This document shows positions 17,733-25,131 of a stretch of 40,868 nucleotides of DNA, piece by piece. Under the pieces are notes generated by a model. That model did no database searches, was not told the origin of the DNA, and worked only from the letters and a program-made list of their open reading frames with translations. This DNA is from Bacteroidota bacterium (lineage in GTDB: Bacteria > Bacteroidota > Bacteroidia > 2-12-FULL-35-15), in contig SXIH01000057.1 of NCBI GenBank assembly GCA_005772895.1, positions 1 through 40,868 on the forward strand, written 5' to 3'. Position numbers and translations under genes: made by a program. Each line of letters starts with the position of its first letter. Within the stretch, counting starts at the first letter, position 1.

Positions 17733-18119
17733 ATGAGAAGAGACGTATTTCAAGCCATAGCAGATCCAACACGCAGAGAGATTATCGGCATGGTTGCGCA
17801 CCAGTCCTTAAACTTAAATGCCGTAGCGGATCAATTTAACATTAGTCGCCCTGCTATTTCAAAGCATATTAAAATTTTAACAGAATGTGGCTTGATTACA
17901 ATAAAACAAAAAGGCAGAGAAAGATATTGTGAAGCCAAATTTGAAAAGTTGAATGAAGTGAATAAGTGGGTGGAGCAGTATAAAAAGTTTTGGGAGCAGA
18001 AACTGGATGCGTTGGAGGTTTATTTGAATGAACTACAAGCAACTAACAAACGCGTCATCCCCCTACCCCCTTCAAAGGGGGACAAAAAAAAGAAAACAAA
18101 TAAAAAATATAAAAAATGA
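17733..18119 (+). CDS. ArsR/SmtB-family transcriptional repressor with repeat-derived tail
   Basis: This 128-residue winged-helix regulator has the family start DVFQAIADPTRREII and an HTH with NAVADQFNISRPAISKHIKIL (about 29-49). The wing is GLITIKQKGRERYC. No metal-binding ELCVC motif is seen, so it belongs to the non-metal ArsR group usually paired with SRPBCC genes. The conserved fold ends near residue 101. Residues 105-128 (NKRVIPLPPSKGDKKKKTNK...) are encoded by a C-rich/G-rich dispersed repeat plus an A-rich run. The stop overlaps the next ATG by 4 bp. A promoter-operator pair lies directly upstream. Confidence 0.9.
   Translation: MRRDVFQAIADPTRREIIGMVAHQSLNLNAVADQFNISRPAISKHIKILTECGLITIKQKGRERYCEAKFEKLNEVNKWVEQYKKFWEQKLDALEVYLNELQATNKRVIPLPPSKGDKKKKTNKKYKK
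18066..18081. repeat. CCCCCTT/AAGGGGG palindrome inside the ArsR 3' end
   Basis: A 16-bp near-palindrome CCCCCTTCAAAGGGGG, preceded by ATCCCCCTA. The same C5/G5 type of arms recur at 20637-20683. It encodes part of the ArsR tail. Confidence 0.6.
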
Positions 18120-18538
18120 CAGCAAAACAAAAAATCACAGTAGAAGTTACAGTAAATCAATCCATAGAGAAAGTTTGGAAAATTTGGACAACACCGGCCG
18201 ACATAATGAAATGGAACACTGCATCCGATGAATGGCATACACCAAAAGCAGAAAATGATTTGAGAGTAGGCGGAAAATTTCTTTCACGAATGGAAGCAAA
18301 AGATGGAAGTTTCGGTTTTGATTTTATAGGAACTTATACTTCTGTAAAAATAAATGAAGAAATTGGATATGTGATGGAAGATGGTAGAACCTGTGTGATC
18401 AATTTTAGTAAAGATGGCAAAGCAACTAAGATTGTTACAGTATTTGATGCTGAAACAGAAAACCCAATTGAAATGCAAAAAGGTGGATGGCAAGCAATCG
18501 CAAACAACTTTAAAAAATACGCAGAAGCAAATGGATAA
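18116..18538 (+). CDS. SRPBCC/AHSA1-like domain protein 2
   Basis: This 140-residue single-domain protein carries ITVEVTVNQSIEKVWKIWTTPADIMKWN, the first strand and the WxxxTxPxxxxxW helix of AHSA1-like domains. It then has LRVGGKFLSRMEAKDGSFGFDFIGTY and a C-terminal helix after QKGGWQAIANNFKKY. This is the variant found in ArsR-linked SRPBCC genes. It is translationally coupled to arsR (ATGA overlap) and to the next gene (8-bp overlap). Its ligand is unknown. Confidence 0.87.
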   Translation: MTAKQKITVEVTVNQSIEKVWKIWTTPADIMKWNTASDEWHTPKAENDLRVGGKFLSRMEAKDGSFGFDFIGTYTSVKINEEIGYVMEDGRTCVINFSKDGKATKIVTVFDAETENPIEMQKGGWQAIANNFKKYAEANG

Positions 18539-19025
18539 GTCGAAACAAAAACTGTCAATAACGAAAACACTCAATGTACCAAAGCAAATGGTGTTTGAAG
18601 CATTCTCAAATCCTGAAGCTCTGGCAAAATGGTGGGGACCTGTTGAAGCACCAATTGATGTAATGAAGTTAGAATTCAAAGTAGGTGGATTTTTTCATTA
18701 TAAGATGAATGGTCATCAGGTTAATTACGGTATTATGAATTACAAAGAAATTGACAAACCAAACAGTATTACTTGGATCAACTCATTCGCCAATGAAAAA
18801 GGAGAAATCATCAAACCACCTTTTGAAGGCTTAGATGTACCAAGAGAAATTTTATGCAAAATTACGCTAACAGAAAAAGAAGGAGTCACTACTCTACTCT
18901 TACAAAGTGAACCATACAATGCTTCAGAAGCAGAAATCAATACCTTTATTGCAATTTACGAAGGTATGGAACAAGGATTTGGCGGAACATTCAGACAATT
19001 AGAAGAATATTTAAAAAACATATAA
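18531..19025 (+). CDS. SRPBCC/AHSA1-like domain protein 3
   Basis: This 164-residue single-domain protein starts MDKSKQKLSITKTLNVPKQM. It carries VFEAFSNPEALAKWWGP and VGGFFHYKMNG, then a long C-terminal helix after FIAIYEGMEQGFGGTF. I chose ATG 18531, which overlaps the previous stop by 8 bp. The open frame continues upstream, but only inside the preceding gene. It probably arose by duplication within this operon, though identity to its neighbours is low. Confidence 0.87.
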   Translation: MDKSKQKLSITKTLNVPKQMVFEAFSNPEALAKWWGPVEAPIDVMKLEFKVGGFFHYKMNGHQVNYGIMNYKEIDKPNSITWINSFANEKGEIIKPPFEGLDVPREILCKITLTEKEGVTTLLLQSEPYNASEAEINTFIAIYEGMEQGFGGTFRQLEEYLKNI

Positions 19026-19026
19026 C

Positions 19027-19992
19027 ATGAGTACAAATTCAACATTTGACTTTATAGTCAACAAGGAAACAAACACCATCACAGTTAAAAAAGAATTTTC
19101 AGCAGATATTTCCTTAGTGTGGGATGCATTTACAAAAAGTGAAATTTTAGACAATTGGTGGGCACCAAAACCTTGGAAAGCCAGAACAAAAAAAATGGAC
19201 TTCCGTGAGGGCGGAAATTGGGTTTATGCTATGGTAAGTCCGGAAGGTGAAGAACATTGGGCATTGATAGAATACACAAAAATTGTAAACCAAAAATATT
19301 TTATGGGAATCGATTCATTTTGTGATGCCAATGGAAAACCAAATAAAGAATTACCACAATCAAAATGGAAAATAGAGTTTTCAAAAAAAGGAGAAAAGAC
19401 TTTAGTAGAAAACAATATTTATTTTGAAGATCTGAAGCAGCTTGAAACAACCATTTCAATGGGTTTCAAAGAAGGTTATACAATGACATTAACTGCGCTT
19501 GAACATTATTTTAAAACAAGAATTGGATTAATGAAAGAAAACAAGACAATAAAAAAAGCAAGGAGCTCAAGTTATCTAAACTTCAACGGAAATACAGAGG
19601 AAGCGTTCAACTTCTACAAAAGCGTTTTTAAAACCGAATTTTCAGGAAAAGGAATGCAGCGTTTTGAGGATGTTTCAGGAAATGAAGGAGCACCTCCAAT
19701 GGACGATTCATTTAAAAAATTGATTATACACGTAGAACTTCCAATTACAGGAGGGCATACCATTATGGCTACCGATGCACCTGAAAGCATGGGATTCAAA
19801 TTGGTAACGGGAAACAATATGCATATCAATGTAGAACCGGAATCAAGAGAAGAAACCTACCGACTCTTCAATGAACTTTCGGCAGGCGGCAAAGTAGATA
19901 TGGAGATGCAGGACATGTTCTTCGGAGCTTTGTTCGGCAGTTGTACAGATAAATATGGAATCAACTGGATGTTTACTTATTCTTCAGAATAA
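19027..19992 (+). CDS. SRPBCC domain fused to VOC (PhnB-like) domain
   Basis: This 321-residue two-domain protein has an N-terminal SRPBCC/AHSA1 domain (1-165) with VWDAFTKSEILDNWWAPKPW and the normal C-terminal helix ending TALEHYFKTR. A short basic linker (about 166-180) follows. The C-terminal PhnB-like VOC domain (181-321) has SSYLNFNGNTEEAFNFYKSVF, then GGHTIMATD, MHINVEPES, and FGALFGSCTDKYGINWMF. VOC domains bind metals or small electrophilic ligands. The usual metal residues are not obvious here, so catalysis is not claimed. No frameshift is seen at the junction, so the fusion appears genuine. It starts 1 bp after the previous stop. Confidence 0.85.
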   Translation: MSTNSTFDFIVNKETNTITVKKEFSADISLVWDAFTKSEILDNWWAPKPWKARTKKMDFREGGNWVYAMVSPEGEEHWALIEYTKIVNQKYFMGIDSFCDANGKPNKELPQSKWKIEFSKKGEKTLVENNIYFEDLKQLETTISMGFKEGYTMTLTALEHYFKTRIGLMKENKTIKKARSSSYLNFNGNTEEAFNFYKSVFKTEFSGKGMQRFEDVSGNEGAPPMDDSFKKLIIHVELPITGGHTIMATDAPESMGFKLVTGNNMHINVEPESREETYRLFNELSAGGKVDMEMQDMFFGALFGSCTDKYGINWMFTYSSE

Positions 19993-20004
19993 CCTTCTTA
20001 ATCT

Positions 20005-20147
20005 GTCCCGTAGGGACAAAAATATTGGTAGAATTATATAACACCAGAAATTTTAGCGTGCCGTAGGTACGCAATATATATCATCCCTACGGGAGTTGCG
20101 TTTGGGAATTGGATTTGTTTTCTTCCAATATTTTGTCCCTACGGGAC
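20005..20147. mobile_element. 143-bp MITE-like element with long terminal inverted repeats
   Basis: The left end (20005-20033) begins GTCCCGTAGGGACAAA, and the right end (20120-20147) is its reverse complement apart from one inserted A and one substitution, over about 28 bp. The interior holds two further hairpins, GCGTGCCGTAGGTACGC and a CATCCCTACGGGAG segment. No ORF of size. It separates the VOC-fusion gene from the fifth SRPBCC gene. No target-site duplication is clear. Confidence 0.7.
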
Positions 20148-20186
20148 TAATAAAAAAATAAAACTATCATAAAAAATAATAACAAA

Positions 20187-20633
20187 ATGACACAAGAACC
20201 TTTCATAATAGAAAGAACCTACTCTGCTCCTATTTCAGCAGTTTGGAAAGCCATCAGCAACAGAGACGAAATGGCAAAATGGTATTTCGACTTAAAAGAA
20301 TTTAAAGCCGAGGTTGGTTTTGAATTTACTTTTGAAGGTTGTACCGAAGAAGAAACAAAATATTTACACTTGTGCAAAGTGATGGAAGTAGTCGAAAATA
20401 AAAAATTAACCTACAGCTGGAGATACGATGGTTATGATGGAAATTCTTTTGTCACTTTTGAATTGTTTGAGGAAGGAAATTCTACACGATTAAAACTAAC
20501 TCATACAGGACTAGAAACATTTCCACAAAACAACAAAGATTTTGCAAGAACAAATTTTGCTGCAGGTTGGACAGATATTATTGGAAAATCTTTGAAAGAA
20601 TTTTTAGAGAATAAGTTATTATCACAAGTCTAA
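20187..20633 (+). CDS. SRPBCC/AHSA1-like domain protein 5
   Basis: This 148-residue protein begins with a standard SRPBCC start, FIIERTYSAPISAVWKAISN. It carries RDEMAKWYFDLKEFKAEVGFEFTF in sections, then WRYDGYDGNSFVTFELFEEG, LKLTHTGLETF and a C-terminal FAAGWTDIIGKSL helix. It resembles single-domain AHSA1 proteins more than the fusion upstream. Removing the 143-bp element would put it about 51 bp after 19992, so it may once have been the last gene of the arsR operon. Confidence 0.87.
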   Translation: MTQEPFIIERTYSAPISAVWKAISNRDEMAKWYFDLKEFKAEVGFEFTFEGCTEEETKYLHLCKVMEVVENKKLTYSWRYDGYDGNSFVTFELFEEGNSTRLKLTHTGLETFPQNNKDFARTNFAAGWTDIIGKSLKEFLENKLLSQV

Positions 20634-20636
20634 CCT

Positions 20637-20683
20637 ATTCCCCCTTTGGATCCCGATAGCTATCGGGAGGGACTAGGGGGAAT
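20637..20683. repeat. Nested palindromic repeat (repeat within a repeat)
   Basis: Outer arms ATTCCCCCT (20637-20645) and AGGGGGAAT (20675-20683) enclose the 18-bp palindrome TCCCGATAGCTATCGGGA (20651-20668). It lies 3 bp after the SRPBCC stop and could also act as a 3' hairpin. Confidence 0.8.
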
Positions 20684-20717
20684 TTGCCGATGATAATCAC
20701 AAGTCCTCAGATTTCAA

Positions 20718-20725
20718 TACATTTG
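20718..20725 (+). promoter_or_regulatory. Putative -7 element of the PBP4-type gene
   Basis: TACATTTG matches TAnnTTTG and ends 22 nt before the TTG start at 20748. No TTTG at the expected -33 position. Confidence 0.4.
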
Positions 20726-20747
20726 CAAAATAAAAGCAAATCGGTAA

Positions 20748-22322
20748 TTGAAACATTTTCTCAATAAAAAACTTTCAGTAAAACAAATACTAGCTCTCAT
20801 AATATTGCCATTAGCAATATTGGGGACAACTATCATCTTTTCTATTGGTGATACTCCAATTTCTACAATCATAAATAAATCAGAAAAAGATTCAGTTGTT
20901 GCTACAGCATTAATTGATACATCAGCATTAGGAAAATTGAAAGCTTATGTAGATTCAATCAATACTGCCGATGAGCTTTTTAGCGGAAGTTGGAGTTTTT
21001 GCCTGGCGGATGCCGATAGCGGAAAAAACATTTGTGCTATTAATATCGACAGATGTATGGTTCCTGCATCTGTCATGAAGGTAGTTACAACAGGAACAGC
21101 ACTAGCTATGCTCGGTCCGAAATACCGATTTTCTACAACATTAAAGTATGACGGAACAATTGATGCAACAACAAAAACATTGAACGGAAATATTTATATC
21201 CGTGGCGGTGGTGATCCAACATTGGGCTCCGAAACTTTCGGAAGCTCTCCGAACAGAGTTGCGGAAGAGTGGGTAAAAAAAATCAAGGCACTAGGAATTG
21301 ACAGTATTGCTGGTTTAATAATTGGTGATGCTCAATCTTGTGATCAAGATCCAATTCCATTAGGTTGGACATGGGAAGATATACAAAGCGACTACGGAAC
21401 CGGCCCTTGCGGATTAAACATCCGTGAAAACGTATATGATATTCTTTGTAAAGGAGGAAAAAATGGTGTGAGTATAAAGACCAACCCACAAATTCCAGGA
21501 TTAAAATTATACAATCAACTTATACACAATCCGAAAATAACAAAATCGTATGCATATGTACAAGGTGCTCCTTTTCAATATACAAGGACTGTTTTCGGAG
21601 AAGTGTCCGATACATTGAGAGAACGAAGCGCTATTCCCGATCCAGCCTTATTCTGTGCTCAACTCTTATGTAGTAATTTAGTTTCAAGCGGAATAAAAGT
21701 CAGAGATTCAGCAACAACCATTCGCTTGATAAGATTCAATGGAATCAAAACGGAGATCAAAGAGAAAAAAACAATCATCTCCTCTACCCTATCACCTGAG
21801 TTAGAAGACTTGGTTTATCACACAAATCAAATCAGTCAGAATTTTTATGCGGAAAGTATTTTACGTGCAATTTCCCTAAGCGAGAATGGATACGGCAGTG
21901 GTCCAAGCAGCGTAAACATCATTTATAAATTCTGGAAAGAAAAGAAAGTAGATTTGCGTGGATTGTGCATGGTGGATGGCTGTGGGCTTTCCCGGATGAA
22001 TAACATTACTACAAACCAATTGGTAAAAATGTTGGTTGTGTTTGCGAAAGATAAAAATATATTTCCTGCATTTTACAAATCACTTCCTGTAGCTGGTGAA
22101 TCTGGAACCATCAGAAAATTATCACATGGAACATTGGCAGAAGGAAATCTCCATGCTAAAAGTGGAACAATGGCAAGAGTTAAATCTTATACAGGTTACG
22201 TAAAAACAAAAAGCGGAAAATTATTGTGTTTCGCAATGATTGGAAACAATACGTTGTGGACCGAAGTGGAATTGAAATATAAATTCGAACGCTTGTTTGA
22301 ATTGATGGCGGAGTTGCCGTAG
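20748..22322 (+). CDS. dacB: D-alanyl-D-alanine carboxypeptidase/endopeptidase (PBP4, S13 family)
   Basis: This periplasmic enzyme trims and cleaves D-Ala-containing peptidoglycan cross-links. The 524-residue protein has a membrane anchor or uncleaved signal (about 12-32) and the S13 motifs SVMK (Ser108, Lys111), SQN in NQISQNFYAES, and KSGT in HAKSGTMARV. All three catalytic motifs are present, so it is probably active. The start is TTG at 20748; the next in-frame ATG lies beyond the anchor and close to the active-site serine, so the TTG is needed. A -7 box lies upstream. Confidence 0.9.
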   Translation: MKHFLNKKLSVKQILALIILPLAILGTTIIFSIGDTPISTIINKSEKDSVVATALIDTSALGKLKAYVDSINTADELFSGSWSFCLADADSGKNICAINIDRCMVPASVMKVVTTGTALAMLGPKYRFSTTLKYDGTIDATTKTLNGNIYIRGGGDPTLGSETFGSSPNRVAEEWVKKIKALGIDSIAGLIIGDAQSCDQDPIPLGWTWEDIQSDYGTGPCGLNIRENVYDILCKGGKNGVSIKTNPQIPGLKLYNQLIHNPKITKSYAYVQGAPFQYTRTVFGEVSDTLRERSAIPDPALFCAQLLCSNLVSSGIKVRDSATTIRLIRFNGIKTEIKEKKTIISSTLSPELEDLVYHTNQISQNFYAESILRAISLSENGYGSGPSSVNIIYKFWKEKKVDLRGLCMVDGCGLSRMNNITTNQLVKMLVVFAKDKNIFPAFYKSLPVAGESGTIRKLSHGTLAEGNLHAKSGTMARVKSYTGYVKTKSGKLLCFAMIGNNTLWTEVELKYKFERLFELMAELP

Positions 22323-22368
22323 AGGTCCATAGAAAGCAATATCAACATCCTAGCCGTCATTCCGTGCT

Positions 22369-22394
22369 GTCACCCTGAGCGGAGTCGAATGGGC
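22369..22394. repeat. REP-like GACTCCGCTC repeat (copy 2)
   Basis: Core CTGAGCGGAGTCGA, reverse complement of the copies at 3271-3295 and 31197-31220. Located between two converging genes. Confidence 0.65.
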
Positions 22395-22433
22395 GGAATC
22401 TGCCAATTAGAAGCTAGTACACACAATGGGGAG

Positions 22434-22455
22434 ATCCCGTGTTTTAGCACGGGAT
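22434..22455. repeat. ATCCCGTG/CACGGGAT hairpin repeat
   Basis: An 8-bp perfect stem with a TTTTAG loop in the 181-bp spacer between dacB and mqnE. There is no T-run on either side, so a REP-like repeat is more likely than a classical terminator. The rest of 22323-22503 shows no gene. Confidence 0.6.
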
Positions 22456-22503
22456 GACTAATGCGAAGATATTATGCTTGAGAAAAATCTGCGAGCAACC
22501 TTT

Positions 22504-23667
22504 TTAAGCGACTACCTCAGTAGCAAAATCATAATTACTATAATCCGTAATCACATTATAAAGTGTATCTCTTTCAATAGGTGTTCTTCCAACTTGTTTA
22601 ATCATTTCCACCAATTGCTGAGTTGTTAATGCAGGAGATTGCTCCTCCGAACCAGCCATTGTGTAAATTTTAGTTGTATCGTCAATTGTACCGTCAATAT
22701 CATCTACACCAAATGCTAATGAAAGTTGTGCAGTAGTTCTGCCTATCATTGGCCAGTATGCTTTTATATGTCCGAAATTATCCATGTAAATTCTGGAAAC
22801 AGCATAATTGCGTAAATCTTCAATCACTGTTGATTCGGAAATATGACTCATTTGATTTCCACCATTTCTGAATTTCAATGGAATAAATGTATTGAAACCT
22901 TTTGTTTTATCTTGCAAATCGCGCAAACGGTTCATGTGATCAATTCTGTGTTCAAATTTTTCTACGTGTCCGTACAACATTGTAGCATTTGATGGCATTC
23001 CTAATTTATGTGCTGTTTCGTGAATTTCTAACCATTGTGCAGAAGTACATTTATCTTCACATATTTCTTTACGCACAGTTTCATCAAAAATTTCTGCACC
23101 TCCACCCGGCAAAGAATTTTGTCCGTGGTCTTTTAATATTTTCAATCCTTCTTCATAACTTACTTTTGCTTTTCTGCACATATATTCCAGCTCCACAGCA
23201 GTAAATGCTTTCACATGTAAGTCAGGACGAATGGTTTTTATTTTTTTGATTAACTCCGCAAAATACATCAAACCCATTTTCGGGTGAACACCACCTACAA
23301 TGTGAACTTCGGTTACTGGTTTTCCATCGTACTTACGAACCAGATTCAAAATATCTTCTTCAGATAATTCCCACGCTCCATCTTTTTGCTTCAGCAAACG
23401 GGAGTAGGAACAAAATTTACAATCAAACACACAAATGTTTGTAGGTTCAATATGGAAGTTTCTGTTGAAATATACATTATTGCCGTTTTTTTGTTCACGG
23501 ATATAATTTGCAAGAGTTCCCAAGAATCCCAATTCACCTTTTTCATACAAAAGAACACCTTCATCAAAGGTAATTCGCTCATTTGCCATTACTTTTTCAG
23601 TGATTTTTTTTAAATCCTTGGAAAGATTGGAATCCAATAAAAGTGAAGAAATATCCTGGGCTGACAT
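22504..23667 (-). CDS. mqnE: Aminofutalosine synthase, radical SAM
   Basis: MqnE joins an enolpyruvyl-benzoate derivative to a SAM-derived adenosyl group to make aminofutalosine in the futalosine route to menaquinone. The 387-residue protein carries the radical SAM cluster motif CVFDCKFC (Cys79, Cys83, Cys86), then VHIVGGVHPKMGLMYF, LPGGGAEIF and FIPLKFRNGGNQMS. These distinguish MqnE from the related cyclase MqnC, though that call rests on pattern memory. No other mqn gene is in the window. A -7 box TAAATTTG lies on the minus strand at 23692-23685. Confidence 0.88.
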   Translation of the reverse strand: MSAQDISSLLLDSNLSKDLKKITEKVMANERITFDEGVLLYEKGELGFLGTLANYIREQKNGNNVYFNRNFHIEPTNICVFDCKFCSYSRLLKQKDGAWELSEEDILNLVRKYDGKPVTEVHIVGGVHPKMGLMYFAELIKKIKTIRPDLHVKAFTAVELEYMCRKAKVSYEEGLKILKDHGQNSLPGGGAEIFDETVRKEICEDKCTSAQWLEIHETAHKLGMPSNATMLYGHVEKFEHRIDHMNRLRDLQDKTKGFNTFIPLKFRNGGNQMSHISESTVIEDLRNYAVSRIYMDNFGHIKAYWPMIGRTTAQLSLAFGVDDIDGTIDDTTKIYTMAGSEEQSPALTTQQLVEMIKQVGRTPIERDTLYNVITDYSNYDFATEVVA

Positions 23668-23684
23668 AGTCGTATTTTAGGACA

Positions 23685-23692
23685 CAAATTTA
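23685..23692 (-). promoter_or_regulatory. Putative -7 element of mqnE
   Basis: TAAATTTG on the minus strand, 17 nt before the ATG at 23667. The best -33 candidate is a CTTG about 20 nt upstream. Confidence 0.45.
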
Positions 23693-23749
23693 CGCTTTGT
23701 CGACTTTATTAACAAGTGATTAAGTTTTTGTTTTTATCTTTATGCCATT

Positions 23750-24445
23750 ATGAGCCAAAAGCGCATTTTATTAGTTGAAGACGAAGAAAACCTGTTAAAA
23801 ACGATCCGGTTAAACCTGGAATTGGAGGGTTATGCTGTTACACCTGCGACTAATGGAATTGAGGCATTAAAAGAATTCCGCAGGAGCAATTTTAATCTCG
23901 TTATTCTGGATGTCATGTTACCGGAAATGAACGGGTTTGATGTTTGTGAGCAAATAAGGAAGGAAAACACTCAAATGCCGGTACTTTTTCTTACAGCTAA
24001 AGATTCCAGCTCCGATAAAATCCAAGGATTGAAATTGGGTGCTGATGATTATCTCACAAAACCGTTTAATTTGGAAGAATTGCTTTTAAGAATTCAAATT
24101 CTGGTGAAAAGAGGAAGCCCACAAAAAGAATCGGATAAATCTATCGAATCCTATTCCTTTGGAGAAAATATGATAAATTTTGTGACCTATGAAATCAGGG
24201 GAATTAATGGAAAAGCTGAAATCAGTAAAAAAGAAATTGCGCTTTTAAAATTATTGATTGAAAGAAAAGGAGAAGTTGTTTCAAGAGAAGAAATTTTAGA
24301 TCTAGTATGGGGAAAAGATGCATATCCTTCATCGCGCACTATCGATAATTATATTTTGGCCTTTAGAAAATATTTTGAAAAGAATCAGAGAGAACCAATA
24401 CACTTTCACTCAATAAGAGGTGTTGGTTATAAGTTTACGGAGTAA
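23750..24445 (+). CDS. OmpR/PhoB-family response regulator
   Basis: This 231-residue two-component response regulator has a receiver domain 1-120 with the acidic pair Glu10-Asp11, phosphoacceptor Asp54 in VILDVMLPE, Thr in FLTAKD and Lys in DYLTKPF. A winged-helix DNA-binding domain (about 135-231) follows, with EISKKEIALLKLLIERKGEVVSREEIL in parts and the wing SIRGVGYKFTE. All phosphorylation residues are present. No histidine kinase gene is adjacent, so the partner is encoded elsewhere. The stop codon abuts the stop of the convergent gene at 24446. Confidence 0.92.
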   Translation: MSQKRILLVEDEENLLKTIRLNLELEGYAVTPATNGIEALKEFRRSNFNLVILDVMLPEMNGFDVCEQIRKENTQMPVLFLTAKDSSSDKIQGLKLGADDYLTKPFNLEELLLRIQILVKRGSPQKESDKSIESYSFGENMINFVTYEIRGINGKAEISKKEIALLKLLIERKGEVVSREEILDLVWGKDAYPSSRTIDNYILAFRKYFEKNQREPIHFHSIRGVGYKFTE

Positions 24446-24874
24446 TTACTTGACAATTAGACTGTACGTCTTAGTGTTTTTGCCCTTGCGGAATCTTATT
24501 GTATATTCTCCGATACCTATCCCCGCCATATAACAATAACCGGTATCTCCATGACATGGCGATTCCGCAGAAATAGAATCATAACCTTCCCACTCTTTTG
24601 GATTATATGTAGCAATAAAACAGGTATCTTGTAAATTCGGCTTTTCTCTTTGCGAATTATACACATAATGCAATATGATCTCAATAACGTCTTTCTTTTC
24701 AATAATAATTGTAGGTATTATTTTTTGGTCGTGAACATCAAAGGATGGGATAAAGATATTGGCTTCGATTGTTACAGAATCCTGAAAGGTATATTGTATT
24801 AAATTCTCAACGTTCTTATTTTGAGAATAAGAGAGTTTGCAAAACAAAATCAATAACCAAAGAATATTTTTCAT
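24446..24874 (-). CDS. Hypothetical secreted protein in the sigma-factor operon
   Basis: I do not recognise this 142-residue protein. It has a signal peptide (about 1-17, ending SYSQ) and a beta-rich body with one pair of nearby cysteines in SPCHGDTGYCYM and another at DTCF. The C-terminus reads GEYTIRFRKG, like an Ig-type or carboxypeptidase-regulatory strand. It starts 5 bp after the single-helix protein gene and is the third gene of the sigma-factor operon. Confidence 0.65.
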   Translation of the reverse strand: MKNILWLLILFCKLSYSQNKNVENLIQYTFQDSVTIEANIFIPSFDVHDQKIIPTIIIEKKDVIEIILHYVYNSQREKPNLQDTCFIATYNPKEWEGYDSISAESPCHGDTGYCYMAGIGIGEYTIRFRKGKNTKTYSLIVK

Positions 24875-24879
24875 CAGAA

Positions 24880-25131
24880 CTATTTTGTCTGCTCCTGTTT
24901 CTCAGGAACTTTTCCGTCCTCCTCTTTCTCCAATGCTTCGATAATCACAAACATCACCAACAAAATCAACAGAATAACAATAAACACTTTTTTATTTTTA
25001 TAAAGTGGAGTTTTGTATAAAGGCTTTGTAGCAGTCTGATAATTATAAATCAGCTTCTTAAAATCCTTGTGCTTGTTGATTTGCTCGTCCGGCAAATCGG
25101 GTTTATCAATATTAAATTTCAAGTTCGACAT
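24880..25131 (-). CDS. Small single-pass membrane protein downstream of ECF sigma factor
   Basis: This 83-residue protein has a soluble N-terminus, MSNLKFNIDKPDLPDEQINKHKDF in two parts, one transmembrane helix (about 48-65, VFIVILLILLVMFVIIEAL) and an acidic C-terminal tail. Its ATG shares one base with the sigma-factor stop (TAATG), so the two are translationally coupled. The position is that of an anti-sigma factor, but no known anti-sigma fold is visible in such a short sequence. The role is unassigned. Confidence 0.7.
   Translation of the reverse strand: MSNLKFNIDKPDLPDEQINKHKDFKKLIYNYQTATKPLYKTPLYKNKKVFIVILLILLVMFVIIEALEKEEDGKVPEKQEQTK

Noticed and set aside
18531..19025. Longer version of SRPBCC protein 3 starting at 18414
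   Set aside because: The extra 39 residues are read out of frame inside the previous gene and do not resemble an SRPBCC N-terminus.
20005..20147. CRISPR array
   Set aside because: The repeats are inverted and terminal, with no regular direct repeats or spacers and no cas gene nearby.
24880..25131. Confirmed anti-sigma factor
   Set aside because: Position fits, but no known anti-sigma domain is visible; kept as hypothetical.
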